The notes: generated by a model not told the origin, from the letters alone. Counted from the first letter of the stretch, positions 17,527-26,884 are shown. The stretch: 51,576 bases of DNA from CAZOKZ01 sp964580585 (GCA_964580585.1 CAZOKZ010000029.1:1-51576); one strand, 5' to 3'. Program-made: numbers and translations.

Positions 17527-19674
17527 ATGGCGCGCGTTCTTATAGTCGATGACGAACGTGGTATTCGAGTAACACTGGGGACTTTTCTTCAGCAGGAAGA
17601 CCATCAGGTAGTGGCGGCAGAAGACGCCGACGAAGCCATTTCGATGCTCAAAGAGACCGAGATCGATGTGGTGGTCAGCGACATCATTCTGCCACGCATG
17701 ACAGGGGTCGAGCTCCTGAAGCAGATTGGTGAAATCGCCCCAAACACCGAGGTCGTCATGATCACGGGCGAACCCACGGTGGACACTGCCGCTGAAGCGT
17801 TGCGCTCTGGCGCATTCGACTATCTCCCCAAGCCCGTTACCAAGGAAGCCATCTGCCGGGTGGTTCAATCAGCGGCCAAAATGAAGGCGCTGAACGACGA
17901 AAAACGTCGTCTGGAGATGGAGAATAAACAATACCAACTCAATCTGGAAAAAATCATTCAGGAACGCACTGCGGAACTCTACAAAAGCCAGGAGCGTTTC
18001 GCGTTGGCGGCACGTGGCGCCAACGACGGATTATGGGACTGGGATGTTGCCGAGAACAAAATGTTCTTCGCCACGCGATGGAAGGAAATGCTCGGCTATC
18101 CCGAAAACGAAATCGGAAGCCATCCCGATTGCTGGTTCAACCTGGTGCATATCGATGACCTGGACCGTTTACGCACGGAACTCGACGCGCACATCAACGG
18201 CGAAACCGAGCAATTCCAGAGCGAACACCGGATCCTGCACAAAGACGGCACTTATCGCTGGATGCTCTGTCGGGGACTTGCCGTTCGTGACGAGCAAGGC
18301 AAAGCCACCCGTATGGCAGGGTCGCAAACGGACATCACCGAACGACGCATTGCAGAAGAACAACTCATTCACGATGCATTCCACGATTCGCTGACCGCGC
18401 TTTCCAACCGAGCCTTGCTGCTCGACCGTCTGGAGCGTCAGGTTGCCCGCAATAAACGTCTTCCCGGGTATCGCTACGCGGTGCTGTTCATCGACCTCGA
18501 CCGATTTAAAAACATCAACGACGGCATGGGCCACTCGGCGGGCGATTCGATTCTGATCGAGTTTTCCAAACGTATTCGCCGCCAGGTTCGTCCCATGGAT
18601 ACCGTGGCGCGATTGGGCGGAGACGAATTCGTGGTGCTGCTCGAAGACATTCGCGACGAAAGCGATGCCATTCGCGTGGCCAAGCGAATCCAAAACGCGT
18701 TGGTCCCCCCCTTCGCTGTCGAAGGGAACAAGATTCATATCACCGCCAGCATCGGCATTTCTATCGGCACGCCTCACTATCAACAAGCGGGCGAAATTCT
18801 GCGCGATGCCGACACAGCGATGTACCGCGCCAAAGCGCTCGGGCGCGGTCGCCATGTGCTGTTCGACGAAGAAATGCACAAGCGCGCGGTGAAAATTCTC
18901 GAACTGGAAATCGACCTGCGGGAAGCTGTCGAACGCCAGGACTTCGTGCTCTATTACCAACCCATTATTTCGCTTGAAACGAGCAGAATCACCGCTTTTG
19001 AAGCCTTGCTGCGTTGGAAGCACCCACAAAAAGGCCTGATTCCTCCCATGGATTTCATTCCACTTGCCGAGGACACAGGACTCATTGTGCCACTGGGCGA
19101 TTGGGTACTCGGCCAGGCATGCCGTCAAATACACGAATGGCATGAAATGACCAATTACGATCCACCCGTCACATTGAACATCAACGTTTCCAGCAAGCAG
19201 TTGGCCGACAAGGCCATGGCGAACCGGTTTATTCAAATCGTCAAACAATCGGGCCTGCCGCCGGAATACCTGCGCCTGGAAATCACCGAATCGGTCATTA
19301 TGGAGGACCCTGCAGCCGCGACGAACATCCTTTCGCAATTGAGCGAGCACAACATCCGCGCTCAAATCGACGATTTCGGCACGGGGTATTCTTCGCTCAG
19401 TTACCTGCAAAATTTCCCGCTCGAAGCGTTGAAAATCGACCGGACCTTTATGATGGATTTGGAGACAGTAACCGACCGTCAGGAGTTCGTACGCATCATT
19501 CTGGCGTTAGCGCAAATCATGAAACTCAGCGTCACGGCCGAGGGCGTGGAAACCGCCGGACAACTCGACATCCTGCGCAAATTGGGATGCTCGAAAATCC
19601 AGGGGTACTTCTTCTCGAAACCTCTCGATTCCGTCGAAGCGTTGAAGCTTCTGCAAAAAAATCCCACCTGGTAA
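17527..19674 (+). CDS. Response regulator with PAS, GGDEF and EAL domains
   Basis: A 715-residue cyclic-di-GMP regulator. The receiver (1-120) has the acidic pair D8-D9, phospho-acceptor D52 (VVVSDIILPRM) and Lys in YLPKPV. A coiled coil (about 120-150), a PAS domain (155-275), GGDEF (motif at 364-368, intact) and EAL (starting at 492) follow. An I-site RPMD (R355-D358) sits five residues before GGDEF, so product inhibition of the cyclase is likely. The EAL domain keeps EALLRW, NVSSKQL, LEITES and DDFGTGYSSL, so phosphodiesterase activity is plausible too; the net activity cannot be read. It starts 22 bases after the kinase stop, which fits a cognate pair. A hairpin terminator follows. Confidence 0.93.
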   Translation: MARVLIVDDERGIRVTLGTFLQQEDHQVVAAEDADEAISMLKETEIDVVVSDIILPRMTGVELLKQIGEIAPNTEVVMITGEPTVDTAAEALRSGAFDYLPKPVTKEAICRVVQSAAKMKALNDEKRRLEMENKQYQLNLEKIIQERTAELYKSQERFALAARGANDGLWDWDVAENKMFFATRWKEMLGYPENEIGSHPDCWFNLVHIDDLDRLRTELDAHINGETEQFQSEHRILHKDGTYRWMLCRGLAVRDEQGKATRMAGSQTDITERRIAEEQLIHDAFHDSLTALSNRALLLDRLERQVARNKRLPGYRYAVLFIDLDRFKNINDGMGHSAGDSILIEFSKRIRRQVRPMDTVARLGGDEFVVLLEDIRDESDAIRVAKRIQNALVPPFAVEGNKIHITASIGISIGTPHYQQAGEILRDADTAMYRAKALGRGRHVLFDEEMHKRAVKILELEIDLREAVERQDFVLYYQPIISLETSRITAFEALLRWKHPQKGLIPPMDFIPLAEDTGLIVPLGDWVLGQACRQIHEWHEMTNYDPPVTLNINVSSKQLADKAMANRFIQIVKQSGLPPEYLRLEITESVIMEDPAAATNILSQLSEHNIRAQIDDFGTGYSSLSYLQNFPLEALKIDRTFMMDLETVTDRQEFVRIILALAQIMKLSVTAEGVETAGQLDILRKLGCSKIQGYFFSKPLDSVEALKLLQKNPTW

Positions 19675-19681
19675 AAACAAA

Positions 19682-19712
19682 AAAGCGCCGACTCGATTCG
19701 AGTCGGCGCTTT
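19682..19712. terminator. Bidirectional terminator between convergent genes
   Basis: A perfect inverted repeat (AAAGCGCCGACTCGA at 19682-19696, its complement at 19698-19712). On the plus strand it follows the GGDEF-EAL gene by seven bases. On the minus strand it is followed by a T-rich run (TTTTTGTTTTTACC), giving a strong terminator for the PEPCK gene. Confidence 0.88.
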
Positions 19713-19730
19713 GATCGATGACAATTTTCC

Positions 19731-22700
19731 TCATCCCCGATGCAGTGGATCGGCGCCGGTTGTCCCTCGGAGGCTCTCGAGGTATTCAGGCGATTGGATG
19801 CGATTGAGTTGGCGGCGCGCATTTTCCAGGCGATCGACGATGCTGAGACGTTCGGCTTCTTCGCTGTGGCTGGGCAATGCCAGGAATTGTTCCAGGTTGC
19901 GAATGTGGCGTTTCCACAGGTTTTCGTCACGTTGTTGTTTGATCTCCAGCCGTTCCCGATACCAATCGCTGGCGAGCAAATATTCGCGGGTGAACATCTG
20001 GCGGATTTTCGGGTCACTGGCGTCTTTGCCTTCGTAACTTCCTGTTGCCATGATGTGGATGAGGGCTTTGAGCGGCGGGCAGGCACTTTCGACGCTGCCA
20101 TCGTCGAGGTAGGCTTTCGCCACACGCTGCTGGGCTTCGACGATGTTGTTGATGCCATCGACGTAGGATTCCATGTCTTGCGTTTCGGGGCGCAGCATTT
20201 CATCGTTGAAGAGCGTCATCGGGCTGTCGAACACGCGACCAAAGAACATGCGCAGGAAGCTCTTGGTCATTCGATAGCCCAGGCGGCTGCCAAGCACTTT
20301 CTGGCCATTGTGGTCGAAGTCTTCGACTTTTTCCAGACAGCCTTCGGCGATCAGGAACTCGGCGTTGCGTTCCTTGTTCGACAGGCGGCACCAAACCTCG
20401 GGAATCAGAAGACTAATGTCGTGATCGACGCGGTATTTGGGGCCCACGTAGCCGGCGCACGAGGTGAATCCCTGATAACCGGTCAGGATAAACGACACGA
20501 GCGCATCGTTCAGGTCGCTGGTCGGTGTGAGGGCGTTGAACGGCCCTTTGGTCAGCGCGCCTTCCGATCCTGCCCCTGTTGTCGAGGGCGACTTGCCCGT
20601 CAAACTGCAAACGAAATCCATGAACAGTTCGGGCAATTCCTGATAATGTATCGGGTTGTAAACCGCCAGCGGACGAATACCGGCTTTGTAATCGGGTGGG
20701 TTGTTCCGACGTCCCGCCAGCACCGAATTCACGGGATAGAGCACTTGCTTATCCATCGGAACACGGCGACGCAAGCGCGTGGAAATTTCGGCCAGGTACT
20801 TGGAACGCGGATTGGCAATATCGGGCCGCAGTTGCAGATAGCGCGGATTCTTGGTTGGCTTGCCATCGACAATACGCGGGTGCGACGACGAGCAGAAATA
20901 CGATCCCTCCGGCATTTTGGCGGCTTCGCGAATCAACTCCTGCATCGGTTCGGTGTATTGGTGAAAGCCGATCGAATCCTCGATCAGCATCCGGGCATCC
21001 CCGGGAGTCAACGGTTCAAAGTTCGAGATAAAGTTATTCGGTTCCGATAAATCCTGTTCCGTTTGTTTGTCGAAGCCCCGATTGATGGCTTCGTCCGGAC
21101 GTTGAAACAATCGGCGTTCGCAGTTTTTAATCAGCTTGAGGCTGTGGAATTCATCGAGCGGATTCAAGTGCTCCAGTTGCCCGGAAGGCACGACGACAGA
21201 GGCAGAAATATCGTCTTCGGTTTGAATTTTCTGAGCAGGAACGAAATCCTGGCGCAGTTTGAATGTTCGCCATGCACCGCTGGATTCCAAACCGACGCGC
21301 AAGTAAGACGCGACCAGCTTTCGTCCGTTGAATTTCAGTTCATGGCCCGGCATGCCGTTGATATTATCCGCGCTGAAATACTTGCGCCAGTCGCCTTCCC
21401 AATCGGGATGATAGAAACGCTTGATGATAAAGACCATCGCCTTGATATAGTCGGGAATGCTACACACCCATTTATTGTACTCGTCGGTGAACATCGACGA
21501 CGAAGGCGTCAGCAGTTTGATCACCGATCCCAGCGAGCGATCCATGCTCAGCAATGAACGGCTTTTTTCCATCCGTTTGACGCGGAAGCGGTCGCTGTAA
21601 TCGCGGTTGATGATTTCCTCGACCAACTCGAAATCCGAGTTCAAATTCGCGATGAAAAACGGCCCATAGTGCACGGCATCGAGAATGGATTTGGAGATTT
21701 CCGATTTTCCACCGCCTGAAACCGTACAGGGTTTATGACAGAACGTGCCTTCGGCAACGGTTCCGACCAAACGCCAGGACGGCGCCCCCGGGTGTTTTTC
21801 CATGTGCACTTTGTAGCCAGCCGGATGGACGTATGTTCGCCCCGGCAACAACTTGATGCTCTGCGGTTTTCCACCATATTCCCAACACACCTCCTGGCGC
21901 GTCAGGTCAATGCTCACGTCCTCGGGCACATAGACAATATCGGGCCATTCTTTATCGGTTCCATATCCTTCGGGATGAAGATCCATCATGGATCCGTAAT
22001 TTTCGATGACTTCCGCGAACGTATGTCCTGCGCGCGAAATCATCGAGTCCACACGGAATTGATCGCCCAGGTGATAACTGGGGAATGCGAGCGCGCCACC
22101 TGCGTGTTCTTCTTCGCACCCGCCAATCAGGTTTGCCGAGTAGCTGATCTGCGTTTTGACTTCCTTTTTGCAGTAGCCAAAGTAATTGTCGGCGATGATC
22201 GTTACCATGATGCCTTCATCGGTGCGGCACGTCAGCTTGAACGCCTGGCCATCGTTGTAAAGTTCGGTTTCATCGGCCCAACACATGCCTTCGCGGCGTT
22301 GGCGCTCGGTAGCGTTGTCCACATGGGGAAGACCCAGTTCTTTTTTGGTCAATCGCGTCAGGTGAGGCGCCAGAATCACGCACCCCGTCGTGCCGGTCCA
22401 ATGCTCAACGTCCAGTGCCGCGTCGTTTTCCGCCAGCGACGGGTCGCCCGCGTTGCCGAAAATCGATTCCACGAAATCCAGGTTACTGACCATACTGCCG
22501 GGCGCGAAGAAACGCACTTCCATGGTTTTTTGCGGCGAATGGCCGGGAACCTCCGGGCAAACAATCGGTCGCAGCAACAACGAGACGAACGTTTCGGCCT
22601 GATCGACTTGATTGGCCAAAAACGGCAAGCGCAACAGGTCTGCCGGAGGTTGAAAAGCCTTGGCCAGCATTTTGGCAAAGGCCTGTTTCGGCGCCGCGCG

Positions 22701-23189
22701 TTTATCGAGCGGCACGGGCAAGCCACCTTCGGTGACGTGAAACACTCCCTTGGTCGTGCGCCGGTCGTTTTTTGGGTTATGCAACACACCCTGCTTCACG
22801 CGAAAGGAGCTGATGATATCGTTGAAAAAACTATCGCTGTCGGCGGGAATCGAAAGCTCGCGCGCCAGTCCCGGACGATCGAGAACAAACGTTCGCGAGG
22901 GCAATCGCGCGGGCACGTTTTGATCCACGTCCTTCAGATACTTGTCCAGATACGATTGAATGCGCGCATCCACCGGACATAAATAATTCGACAGCAAGCG
23001 CGTTTTTTCCTGGTAATTGCGCAACAACCCCTCGGTGAGATCGAGGAAATCACGGTTGGATTTTTGAAAAATCGGCAATCCCAACGCGGCCAGCTTCAAA
23101 TTGATGTAACGAATCACATGGCGTCGTTCGTTACGCACCTCGACTTCGTCGATGGGGGAATTCGTCAGGGTAGAAACAGCTTGGGGCAT
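19731..23189 (-). CDS. Probable PPi-type phosphoenolpyruvate carboxykinase
   Basis: A 1152-residue soluble protein whose size and central motif fit the PPi-dependent PEPCK described from Propionibacterium and Entamoeba (about 1,130-1,150 residues, twice the ATP/GTP enzymes). It interconverts oxaloacetate plus PPi with PEP, CO2 and phosphate. The kinase-1a-like loop is VSGGGKS at 490-496 (K495), aligning with the GLSGTGKT loop of ATP-PEPCK but with Thr replacing its first Gly. The remaining sequence is low in hydrophobic stretches and rich in Arg/Lys/Asp. The frame extends to 23366, but ATG 23189 (MPQAVSTLTN) gives the family length and has GAGAGATGAAG upstream. The nearby sugar kinase and phosphofructokinase genes support a central-carbon role. 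Family recall is from memory and needs a database search. Confidence 0.72.
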   Translation of the reverse strand: MPQAVSTLTNSPIDEVEVRNERRHVIRYINLKLAALGLPIFQKSNRDFLDLTEGLLRNYQEKTRLLSNYLCPVDARIQSYLDKYLKDVDQNVPARLPSRTFVLDRPGLARELSIPADSDSFFNDIISSFRVKQGVLHNPKNDRRTTKGVFHVTEGGLPVPLDKRAAPKQAFAKMLAKAFQPPADLLRLPFLANQVDQAETFVSLLLRPIVCPEVPGHSPQKTMEVRFFAPGSMVSNLDFVESIFGNAGDPSLAENDAALDVEHWTGTTGCVILAPHLTRLTKKELGLPHVDNATERQRREGMCWADETELYNDGQAFKLTCRTDEGIMVTIIADNYFGYCKKEVKTQISYSANLIGGCEEEHAGGALAFPSYHLGDQFRVDSMISRAGHTFAEVIENYGSMMDLHPEGYGTDKEWPDIVYVPEDVSIDLTRQEVCWEYGGKPQSIKLLPGRTYVHPAGYKVHMEKHPGAPSWRLVGTVAEGTFCHKPCTVSGGGKSEISKSILDAVHYGPFFIANLNSDFELVEEIINRDYSDRFRVKRMEKSRSLLSMDRSLGSVIKLLTPSSSMFTDEYNKWVCSIPDYIKAMVFIIKRFYHPDWEGDWRKYFSADNINGMPGHELKFNGRKLVASYLRVGLESSGAWRTFKLRQDFVPAQKIQTEDDISASVVVPSGQLEHLNPLDEFHSLKLIKNCERRLFQRPDEAINRGFDKQTEQDLSEPNNFISNFEPLTPGDARMLIEDSIGFHQYTEPMQELIREAAKMPEGSYFCSSSHPRIVDGKPTKNPRYLQLRPDIANPRSKYLAEISTRLRRRVPMDKQVLYPVNSVLAGRRNNPPDYKAGIRPLAVYNPIHYQELPELFMDFVCSLTGKSPSTTGAGSEGALTKGPFNALTPTSDLNDALVSFILTGYQGFTSCAGYVGPKYRVDHDISLLIPEVWCRLSNKERNAEFLIAEGCLEKVEDFDHNGQKVLGSRLGYRMTKSFLRMFFGRVFDSPMTLFNDEMLRPETQDMESYVDGINNIVEAQQRVAKAYLDDGSVESACPPLKALIHIMATGSYEGKDASDPKIRQMFTREYLLASDWYRERLEIKQQRDENLWKRHIRNLEQFLALPSHSEEAERLSIVDRLENARRQLNRIQSPEYLESLRGTTGADPLHRG

Positions 23190-23504
23190 AATAACTTCAT
23201 CTCTCTTTGGCGATTCCTTGCGGTTTTGGCGCCCGAATTTGTGACAATTCGTTCCGGTGAAGGCAAGCGGTTCTCGTGCCAGGGGATGAATTAGGGAGGT
23301 TCGACATCCGGAATCCGCTGGTTTTCCACACCTTTCGTGCATAAATTTTTTATCGGAACGATTCAATTACGAGCCGAATCTGCCCCCTGAATCGTGTTGA
23401 ATCCCTTGCCCGCGAAACCTCGTGTGGTCATACAGATGTTCAATATTGATGAATAAAATCATGCAGTCGGCATATCGATTCCTGAAATCCAAAGGACACA
23501 CTCC
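23190..23504. other. Divergent intergenic region between PEPCK and PfkB-type kinase
   Basis: This 315-base gap must hold promoters for both directions. It contains a 7-bp inverted repeat CGATTCA (23359-23365) and TGAATCG (23388-23394), a possible operator or small hairpin, and an AT-rich stretch at 23441-23461 before the kinase. I cannot define -10/-35 boxes with confidence. Confidence 0.4.
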
Positions 23505-24422
23505 ATGGACCCCATGATTCTCGTCGCGGGAAACGTGAACCTCGAAACGCAACTGCGAGTCGAAGACGGTTTCCCGATTGAATATTCTAAATCGCGTTTC
23601 GCGTTTTTTGGCGTTTCCGATCATATTTCGGGAGTGGCCTATAATATTGCTTCCGGGCTTGCGGTGCTGGGTCATCGCACGGGACTGCTGACCATGCTCG
23701 GGACGGACTCGCTTGGCGCGTTGATCAAAGACGAACTTGAACGTACATCGATCGATGTTCGCGGAGTACGCCGCGTTGTACCCGCCACGCCACGTAGCGT
23801 TATTTTGAACGACAAAGACGGACGCGGCGCCATTTTCACCGATTTAAAAAACCTTCAGGACTGCGAATATCCGCTCGATGTGGCGCGTCCCTTGATTGAG
23901 GAAGCCGCTCTCGTTCATGCGACGAACATCAATTGGGCGCTGCCGGTGGCGCATGCCGCGCGCGAGATGGGAAAAATCGTTTCGACCGATGTGCAGGCGA
24001 TCCGTTCGCTCGACGACGAATACAACCGGCGTTTCATCGACGTCGCCGACATTGTATTTTTCAGCGCCGAGAACTTGGAAGTCCCCATTGAAGAAGTGAT
24101 CCATGAAATGTGGGAAAAATTCGACGTAAAACTCGCCGTCTGCGGTCGAGGCGCCGATGGTGGCACGGTAGGCGTACGGGAAACAGGCGAAATTTTCTCG
24201 CTCCCCGCCACCGCCACCGGACCCGTGCAAAGCACCACGGGGTGCGGCGATGCCATGGCGGCGTGTTTTGTCTCAAGCCATGTCTGCGAGTTTTCGCCAC
24301 GCAATGCTTTGTTGCGCGCCCAGATTTTTGCCGGACATAAGTTGGGTTTTGTCGGTGGCGCGACCGGCTTTTTGACACGCCCTGAATTGGACGAGCGGTT
24401 TGAAACCGTTGTCGTTGGTTGA
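23505..24422 (+). CDS. PfkB-family carbohydrate kinase
   Basis: A 305-residue ribokinase-fold sugar or nucleoside kinase. The C-terminal signature is TTGCGDAMAACF with catalytic base D249 in the anion-hole motif. The N-terminal half has the glycine-rich substrate region (HISGVAYNIASGLAVLG then TMLGTDSLG), where a ribokinase would have GGAANVA; this weakens any guess at the sugar. ATG 23505 has AAAGGA ten bases upstream. The next two genes on the same strand follow closely (30 and 22 bases), and phosphofructokinase is the third, so a small carbohydrate operon is likely. The substrate is unknown. Confidence 0.85.
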   Translation: MDPMILVAGNVNLETQLRVEDGFPIEYSKSRFAFFGVSDHISGVAYNIASGLAVLGHRTGLLTMLGTDSLGALIKDELERTSIDVRGVRRVVPATPRSVILNDKDGRGAIFTDLKNLQDCEYPLDVARPLIEEAALVHATNINWALPVAHAAREMGKIVSTDVQAIRSLDDEYNRRFIDVADIVFFSAENLEVPIEEVIHEMWEKFDVKLAVCGRGADGGTVGVRETGEIFSLPATATGPVQSTTGCGDAMAACFVSSHVCEFSPRNALLRAQIFAGHKLGFVGGATGFLTRPELDERFETVVVG

Positions 24423-24436
24423 TTGTAATTTCCAAT

Positions 24437-24442
24437 GGGAGG
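24437..24442 (+). promoter_or_regulatory. Shine-Dalgarno site deciding the nucleotidyltransferase start
   Basis: GGGAGG ten bases before ATG 24453. It lies inside the first codons of the longer frame from 24435, which argues for the internal start. Confidence 0.75.
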
Positions 24443-24452
24443 ATATCGAGAA

Positions 24453-25226
24453 ATGATTACACCAGAAAAATTGCTGAAACGGTTGGATGAAATCGGCGAA
24501 TCGCTCGCTGCGTCGGGTCATGGGCTCGCGCTGTTGGGGCTTGGTTCCGTTGGTGTCGAAAGAGGACGTTTGGATGAATATTCCGATCTGGATTATTTCG
24601 CCATTGTTGCCGAGGGACAAAAGGAACATTTTCTCGACGACACATCGTGGATGTCGGCGATGAGCCCGATCACGTACATGTTTCGCAATACCACCGACGG
24701 ATACAAGTATCTGTACGAAGATGGAATTTTCTGCGAAATGGCGGTTTTCACGCCGGGCGAAATCGTCAACGCGGATTACGCCGAAGGCAAAATCATCTGG
24801 CATGCCCCCGGATTCGACATGGCGATTGCCAAACCGAACAAGGCGTTGCCCACACGCCACGATCGCAACAAAGATTGGGTGATCGGCGAAGCGTTGACGA
24901 ATTTATATGTCGGGATGGGACGCTACTTGCGCGGCGAAAAACTCATCGCATTCCGATTCGTGCAATCGTATGCACTCGATCGCGTATTGGATTTGATTCC
25001 CCGGTTAATGCAGGCAAAAAGAGCTTTTGTCGATCCCTATCAGATCGAGCGCCGATTTGAACAACAATATCCGGAAGCCGCAGACATCCTGGCACGATGC
25101 GCGCAAGGCTATGATCGCACGCCGGAATCCGCGCGCGAGATATTGCGATTCCTTGAATGTCATTTTGGCATCAACCAGGCCATAAAGCACGAGATTGAGC
25201 AATTGATCGAACGCGCGAAATCGTAA
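24453..25226 (+). CDS. Nucleotidyltransferase-fold protein
   Basis: A 257-residue protein with a DNA-polymerase-beta-type nucleotidyltransferase core: the Gly-Ser motif (GLGSVG, G31-S32) and the metal-binding pair D45-x-D47 in EYSDLDYF. After the core there is a helical C-terminal domain (about 130-257). The layout recalls aminoglycoside adenylyltransferases and related stand-alone enzymes, but resistance is not implied. ATG 24453 follows a clear GGGAGG. It lies between two sugar-phosphate kinase genes in one direction, so a metabolic or nucleotide-linked role is conceivable. The target is unknown. Confidence 0.75.
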   Translation: MITPEKLLKRLDEIGESLAASGHGLALLGLGSVGVERGRLDEYSDLDYFAIVAEGQKEHFLDDTSWMSAMSPITYMFRNTTDGYKYLYEDGIFCEMAVFTPGEIVNADYAEGKIIWHAPGFDMAIAKPNKALPTRHDRNKDWVIGEALTNLYVGMGRYLRGEKLIAFRFVQSYALDRVLDLIPRLMQAKRAFVDPYQIERRFEQQYPEAADILARCAQGYDRTPESAREILRFLECHFGINQAIKHEIEQLIERAKS

Positions 25227-25248
25227 ATTCCATATCGAGGGATGGAAC

Positions 25249-26376
25249 ATGACCAGTTACAAAAAAAGCGCCGTTCGCCGCGTCGGAATTCTTACCGGTG
25301 GGGGCGATTGTCCCGGGTTGAACGCCGTGATTCGCGCCGTTGTAAAGAGCGCGATTCTCGATTACGGAATCGAAGTCATCGGTATCGAGGACGGATTCCA
25401 CGGTTTGATCCATCGTCGCACGCATCCGCTGCATTACACCGACGCGACGGGTATTTTGTCACGCGGAGGAACGATTCTGGGCAGCAGCAATAAAGACAAT
25501 CCCTTTGCCCATATCGTGGAAGAAAACGGCGAGAAAAAAACCATCGATGTGTCCGACGATTGCATCGCTTACATGCGCGAACAAAATTGGGACGCGCTCA
25601 TATGTCTCGGTGGCGACGGCACGCAAGCCATGGCGAAACAATTTTTCGACAAAGGCTTCAACGTCATTGGCGTTCCCAAAACCATCGATAACGATTTGAT
25701 GGCAACGGACAAAACGTTCGGCTTTCAAACTGCCGTCGATACGGCAACGGATGCCATCGATAAACTGCATACCACCGCCATGGCACATCACCGCGTACAA
25801 GTGGTTGAAATGATGGGCCGATATGCGGGTTGGCTGACATTGCACTCGGGCGTGGCGGGCGGAGCCGATGTGATCCTGCTGCCCGAAATCGATTTCGATC
25901 TCGAAGTCGTTGCAAAGTACTGTGAGATGCGTTCAACACACGGTAAACGATTCACCATTGTCGCCGTGGCCGAAGGCGCCAAACCCAAAGGCGGCAGCAT
26001 GGTGGTCAGCAGCACCGTTGCGGATAGCCCCGACCCGATTCGACTTGGCGGCGTGGGGCATTTTGTCGCGGACGAAATTGCGCATCGTACCGGATTGGAA
26101 TCGCGCGCCACGGTGCTCGGACACTTGCAACGCGGCGGCTCGCCATGCAGCTTCGACCGAATTTTAGCCACGCAATTCGGTCACAAAGCCATGTGTCTGG
26201 CGGCGGAAGGTAACTTCGGCACAATGCCTGCGCTGCACGGAAACGAAATCGTTGCCGTGCGGCTGGCCGATGCAGTGTCGCGATTAAAAACCGTTCCCGT
26301 CAAACATCCATTGGTACAAACGGCGCGTTCTGTGGGAACGTGTTTCGGTGATATTTTGCCACGTTCGTGGGAGTAA
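25249..26376 (+). CDS. pfkA: 6-Phosphofructokinase, group III type with G/K signature
   Basis: A 375-residue phosphofructokinase converting fructose 6-phosphate to fructose 1,6-bisphosphate in glycolysis. Key regions: GILTGGGDCPGLNA (13-26), GGDGT (121-125), PKTIDND (143-149) with catalytic D147, and MMGRYAGW. Residue G124 at the ATP/PPi discriminating position predicts ATP use, whereas K144 is the Lys found in PPi-type and group III enzymes. The enzyme is therefore most likely ATP-dependent, but the mixed signature leaves PPi or dual use possible. It is longer than the 320-residue Escherichia PfkA, as usual for group III. ATG 25249 has CGAGGGATGG upstream. It ends the kinase operon. Confidence 0.92.
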   Translation: MTSYKKSAVRRVGILTGGGDCPGLNAVIRAVVKSAILDYGIEVIGIEDGFHGLIHRRTHPLHYTDATGILSRGGTILGSSNKDNPFAHIVEENGEKKTIDVSDDCIAYMREQNWDALICLGGDGTQAMAKQFFDKGFNVIGVPKTIDNDLMATDKTFGFQTAVDTATDAIDKLHTTAMAHHRVQVVEMMGRYAGWLTLHSGVAGGADVILLPEIDFDLEVVAKYCEMRSTHGKRFTIVAVAEGAKPKGGSMVVSSTVADSPDPIRLGGVGHFVADEIAHRTGLESRATVLGHLQRGGSPCSFDRILATQFGHKAMCLAAEGNFGTMPALHGNEIVAVRLADAVSRLKTVPVKHPLVQTARSVGTCFGDILPRSWE

Positions 26377-26468
26377 CCACAATTCATCAAATGGAATTTG
26401 GCCGGTTTGACAAGCATCATGAATTCATTGATTGGTTTTTTTCTTTTCTCGATTGGAGTCATCACATC

Positions 26469-26840
26469 ATGAACCCGAAAGAAAAGAAATCTCTACAATA
26501 CAATTCCGTCGAAGAATATTTAACCGCTCAAGATTCTCCTGAAGAACAGACACTCCGGACCATCATCGAATTTATTCTTACTCAATTTCCCGAGCTAGAG
26601 TCCGCGATGTCCTACGATGGACCACAAATCCATCGCGACGGGGAAGATGTGTTCGGCCTTACGGCTTACAAGCATCATCTTTTGCTGACTCCATGGAGTT
26701 CTCGTGTAATTGAAATTTTCAAGGGAAGATTGGACAATTTCGTCGTCTTCAAAAACAGCTTTCGCGTCCCCATCGATTGGGACCTCGATGAGGATTTAAT
26801 AAAGGAGATGGTCAAAGCCAGATTGGATGAGTTGGAATAG
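26469..26840 (+). CDS. DUF1801/YdhG-type small protein
   Basis: A 123-residue protein of the DUF1801 (YdhG-like) group, with the early SVEEYLTAQDSPEEQTLRTI segment and the conserved ESAMSYDGPQI and HLLLTPWSS strands. Function is not established for the family. The open frame begins at 26367 overlapping the phosphofructokinase stop, but GGAG eleven bases before ATG 26469 and the family N-terminus favour the shorter form. It is AT-richer than its upstream neighbours. A second protein with a related domain follows after 53 bases. Confidence 0.78.
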   Translation: MNPKEKKSLQYNSVEEYLTAQDSPEEQTLRTIIEFILTQFPELESAMSYDGPQIHRDGEDVFGLTAYKHHLLLTPWSSRVIEIFKGRLDNFVVFKNSFRVPIDWDLDEDLIKEMVKARLDELE

Positions 26841-26880
26841 ACTTCCACGCGTAACAGTGTGTTGCAAAAATTTGCGCCTT

Positions 26881-26884
26881 GGAG
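26881..26884 (+). promoter_or_regulatory. Shine-Dalgarno site deciding a TTG start
   Basis: GGAG nine bases before TTG 26894. The resulting N-terminus MNPKVDDYL matches what YdeI-type proteins usually begin with. Confidence 0.7.

Noticed and set aside
20696..21031. Open frames on the plus strand opposite the PEPCK gene
   Set aside because: High-GC shadow frames; the minus-strand frame has consistent codon use over its whole length.
23190..23366. N-terminal extension of the PEPCK candidate
   Set aside because: Cys-rich, unlike the rest of the protein; ATG 23189 has a Shine-Dalgarno-like site and gives the expected length.
26419..26428. Palindrome ATGAATTCAT
   Set aside because: Short, isolated and likely by chance in AT-rich DNA.
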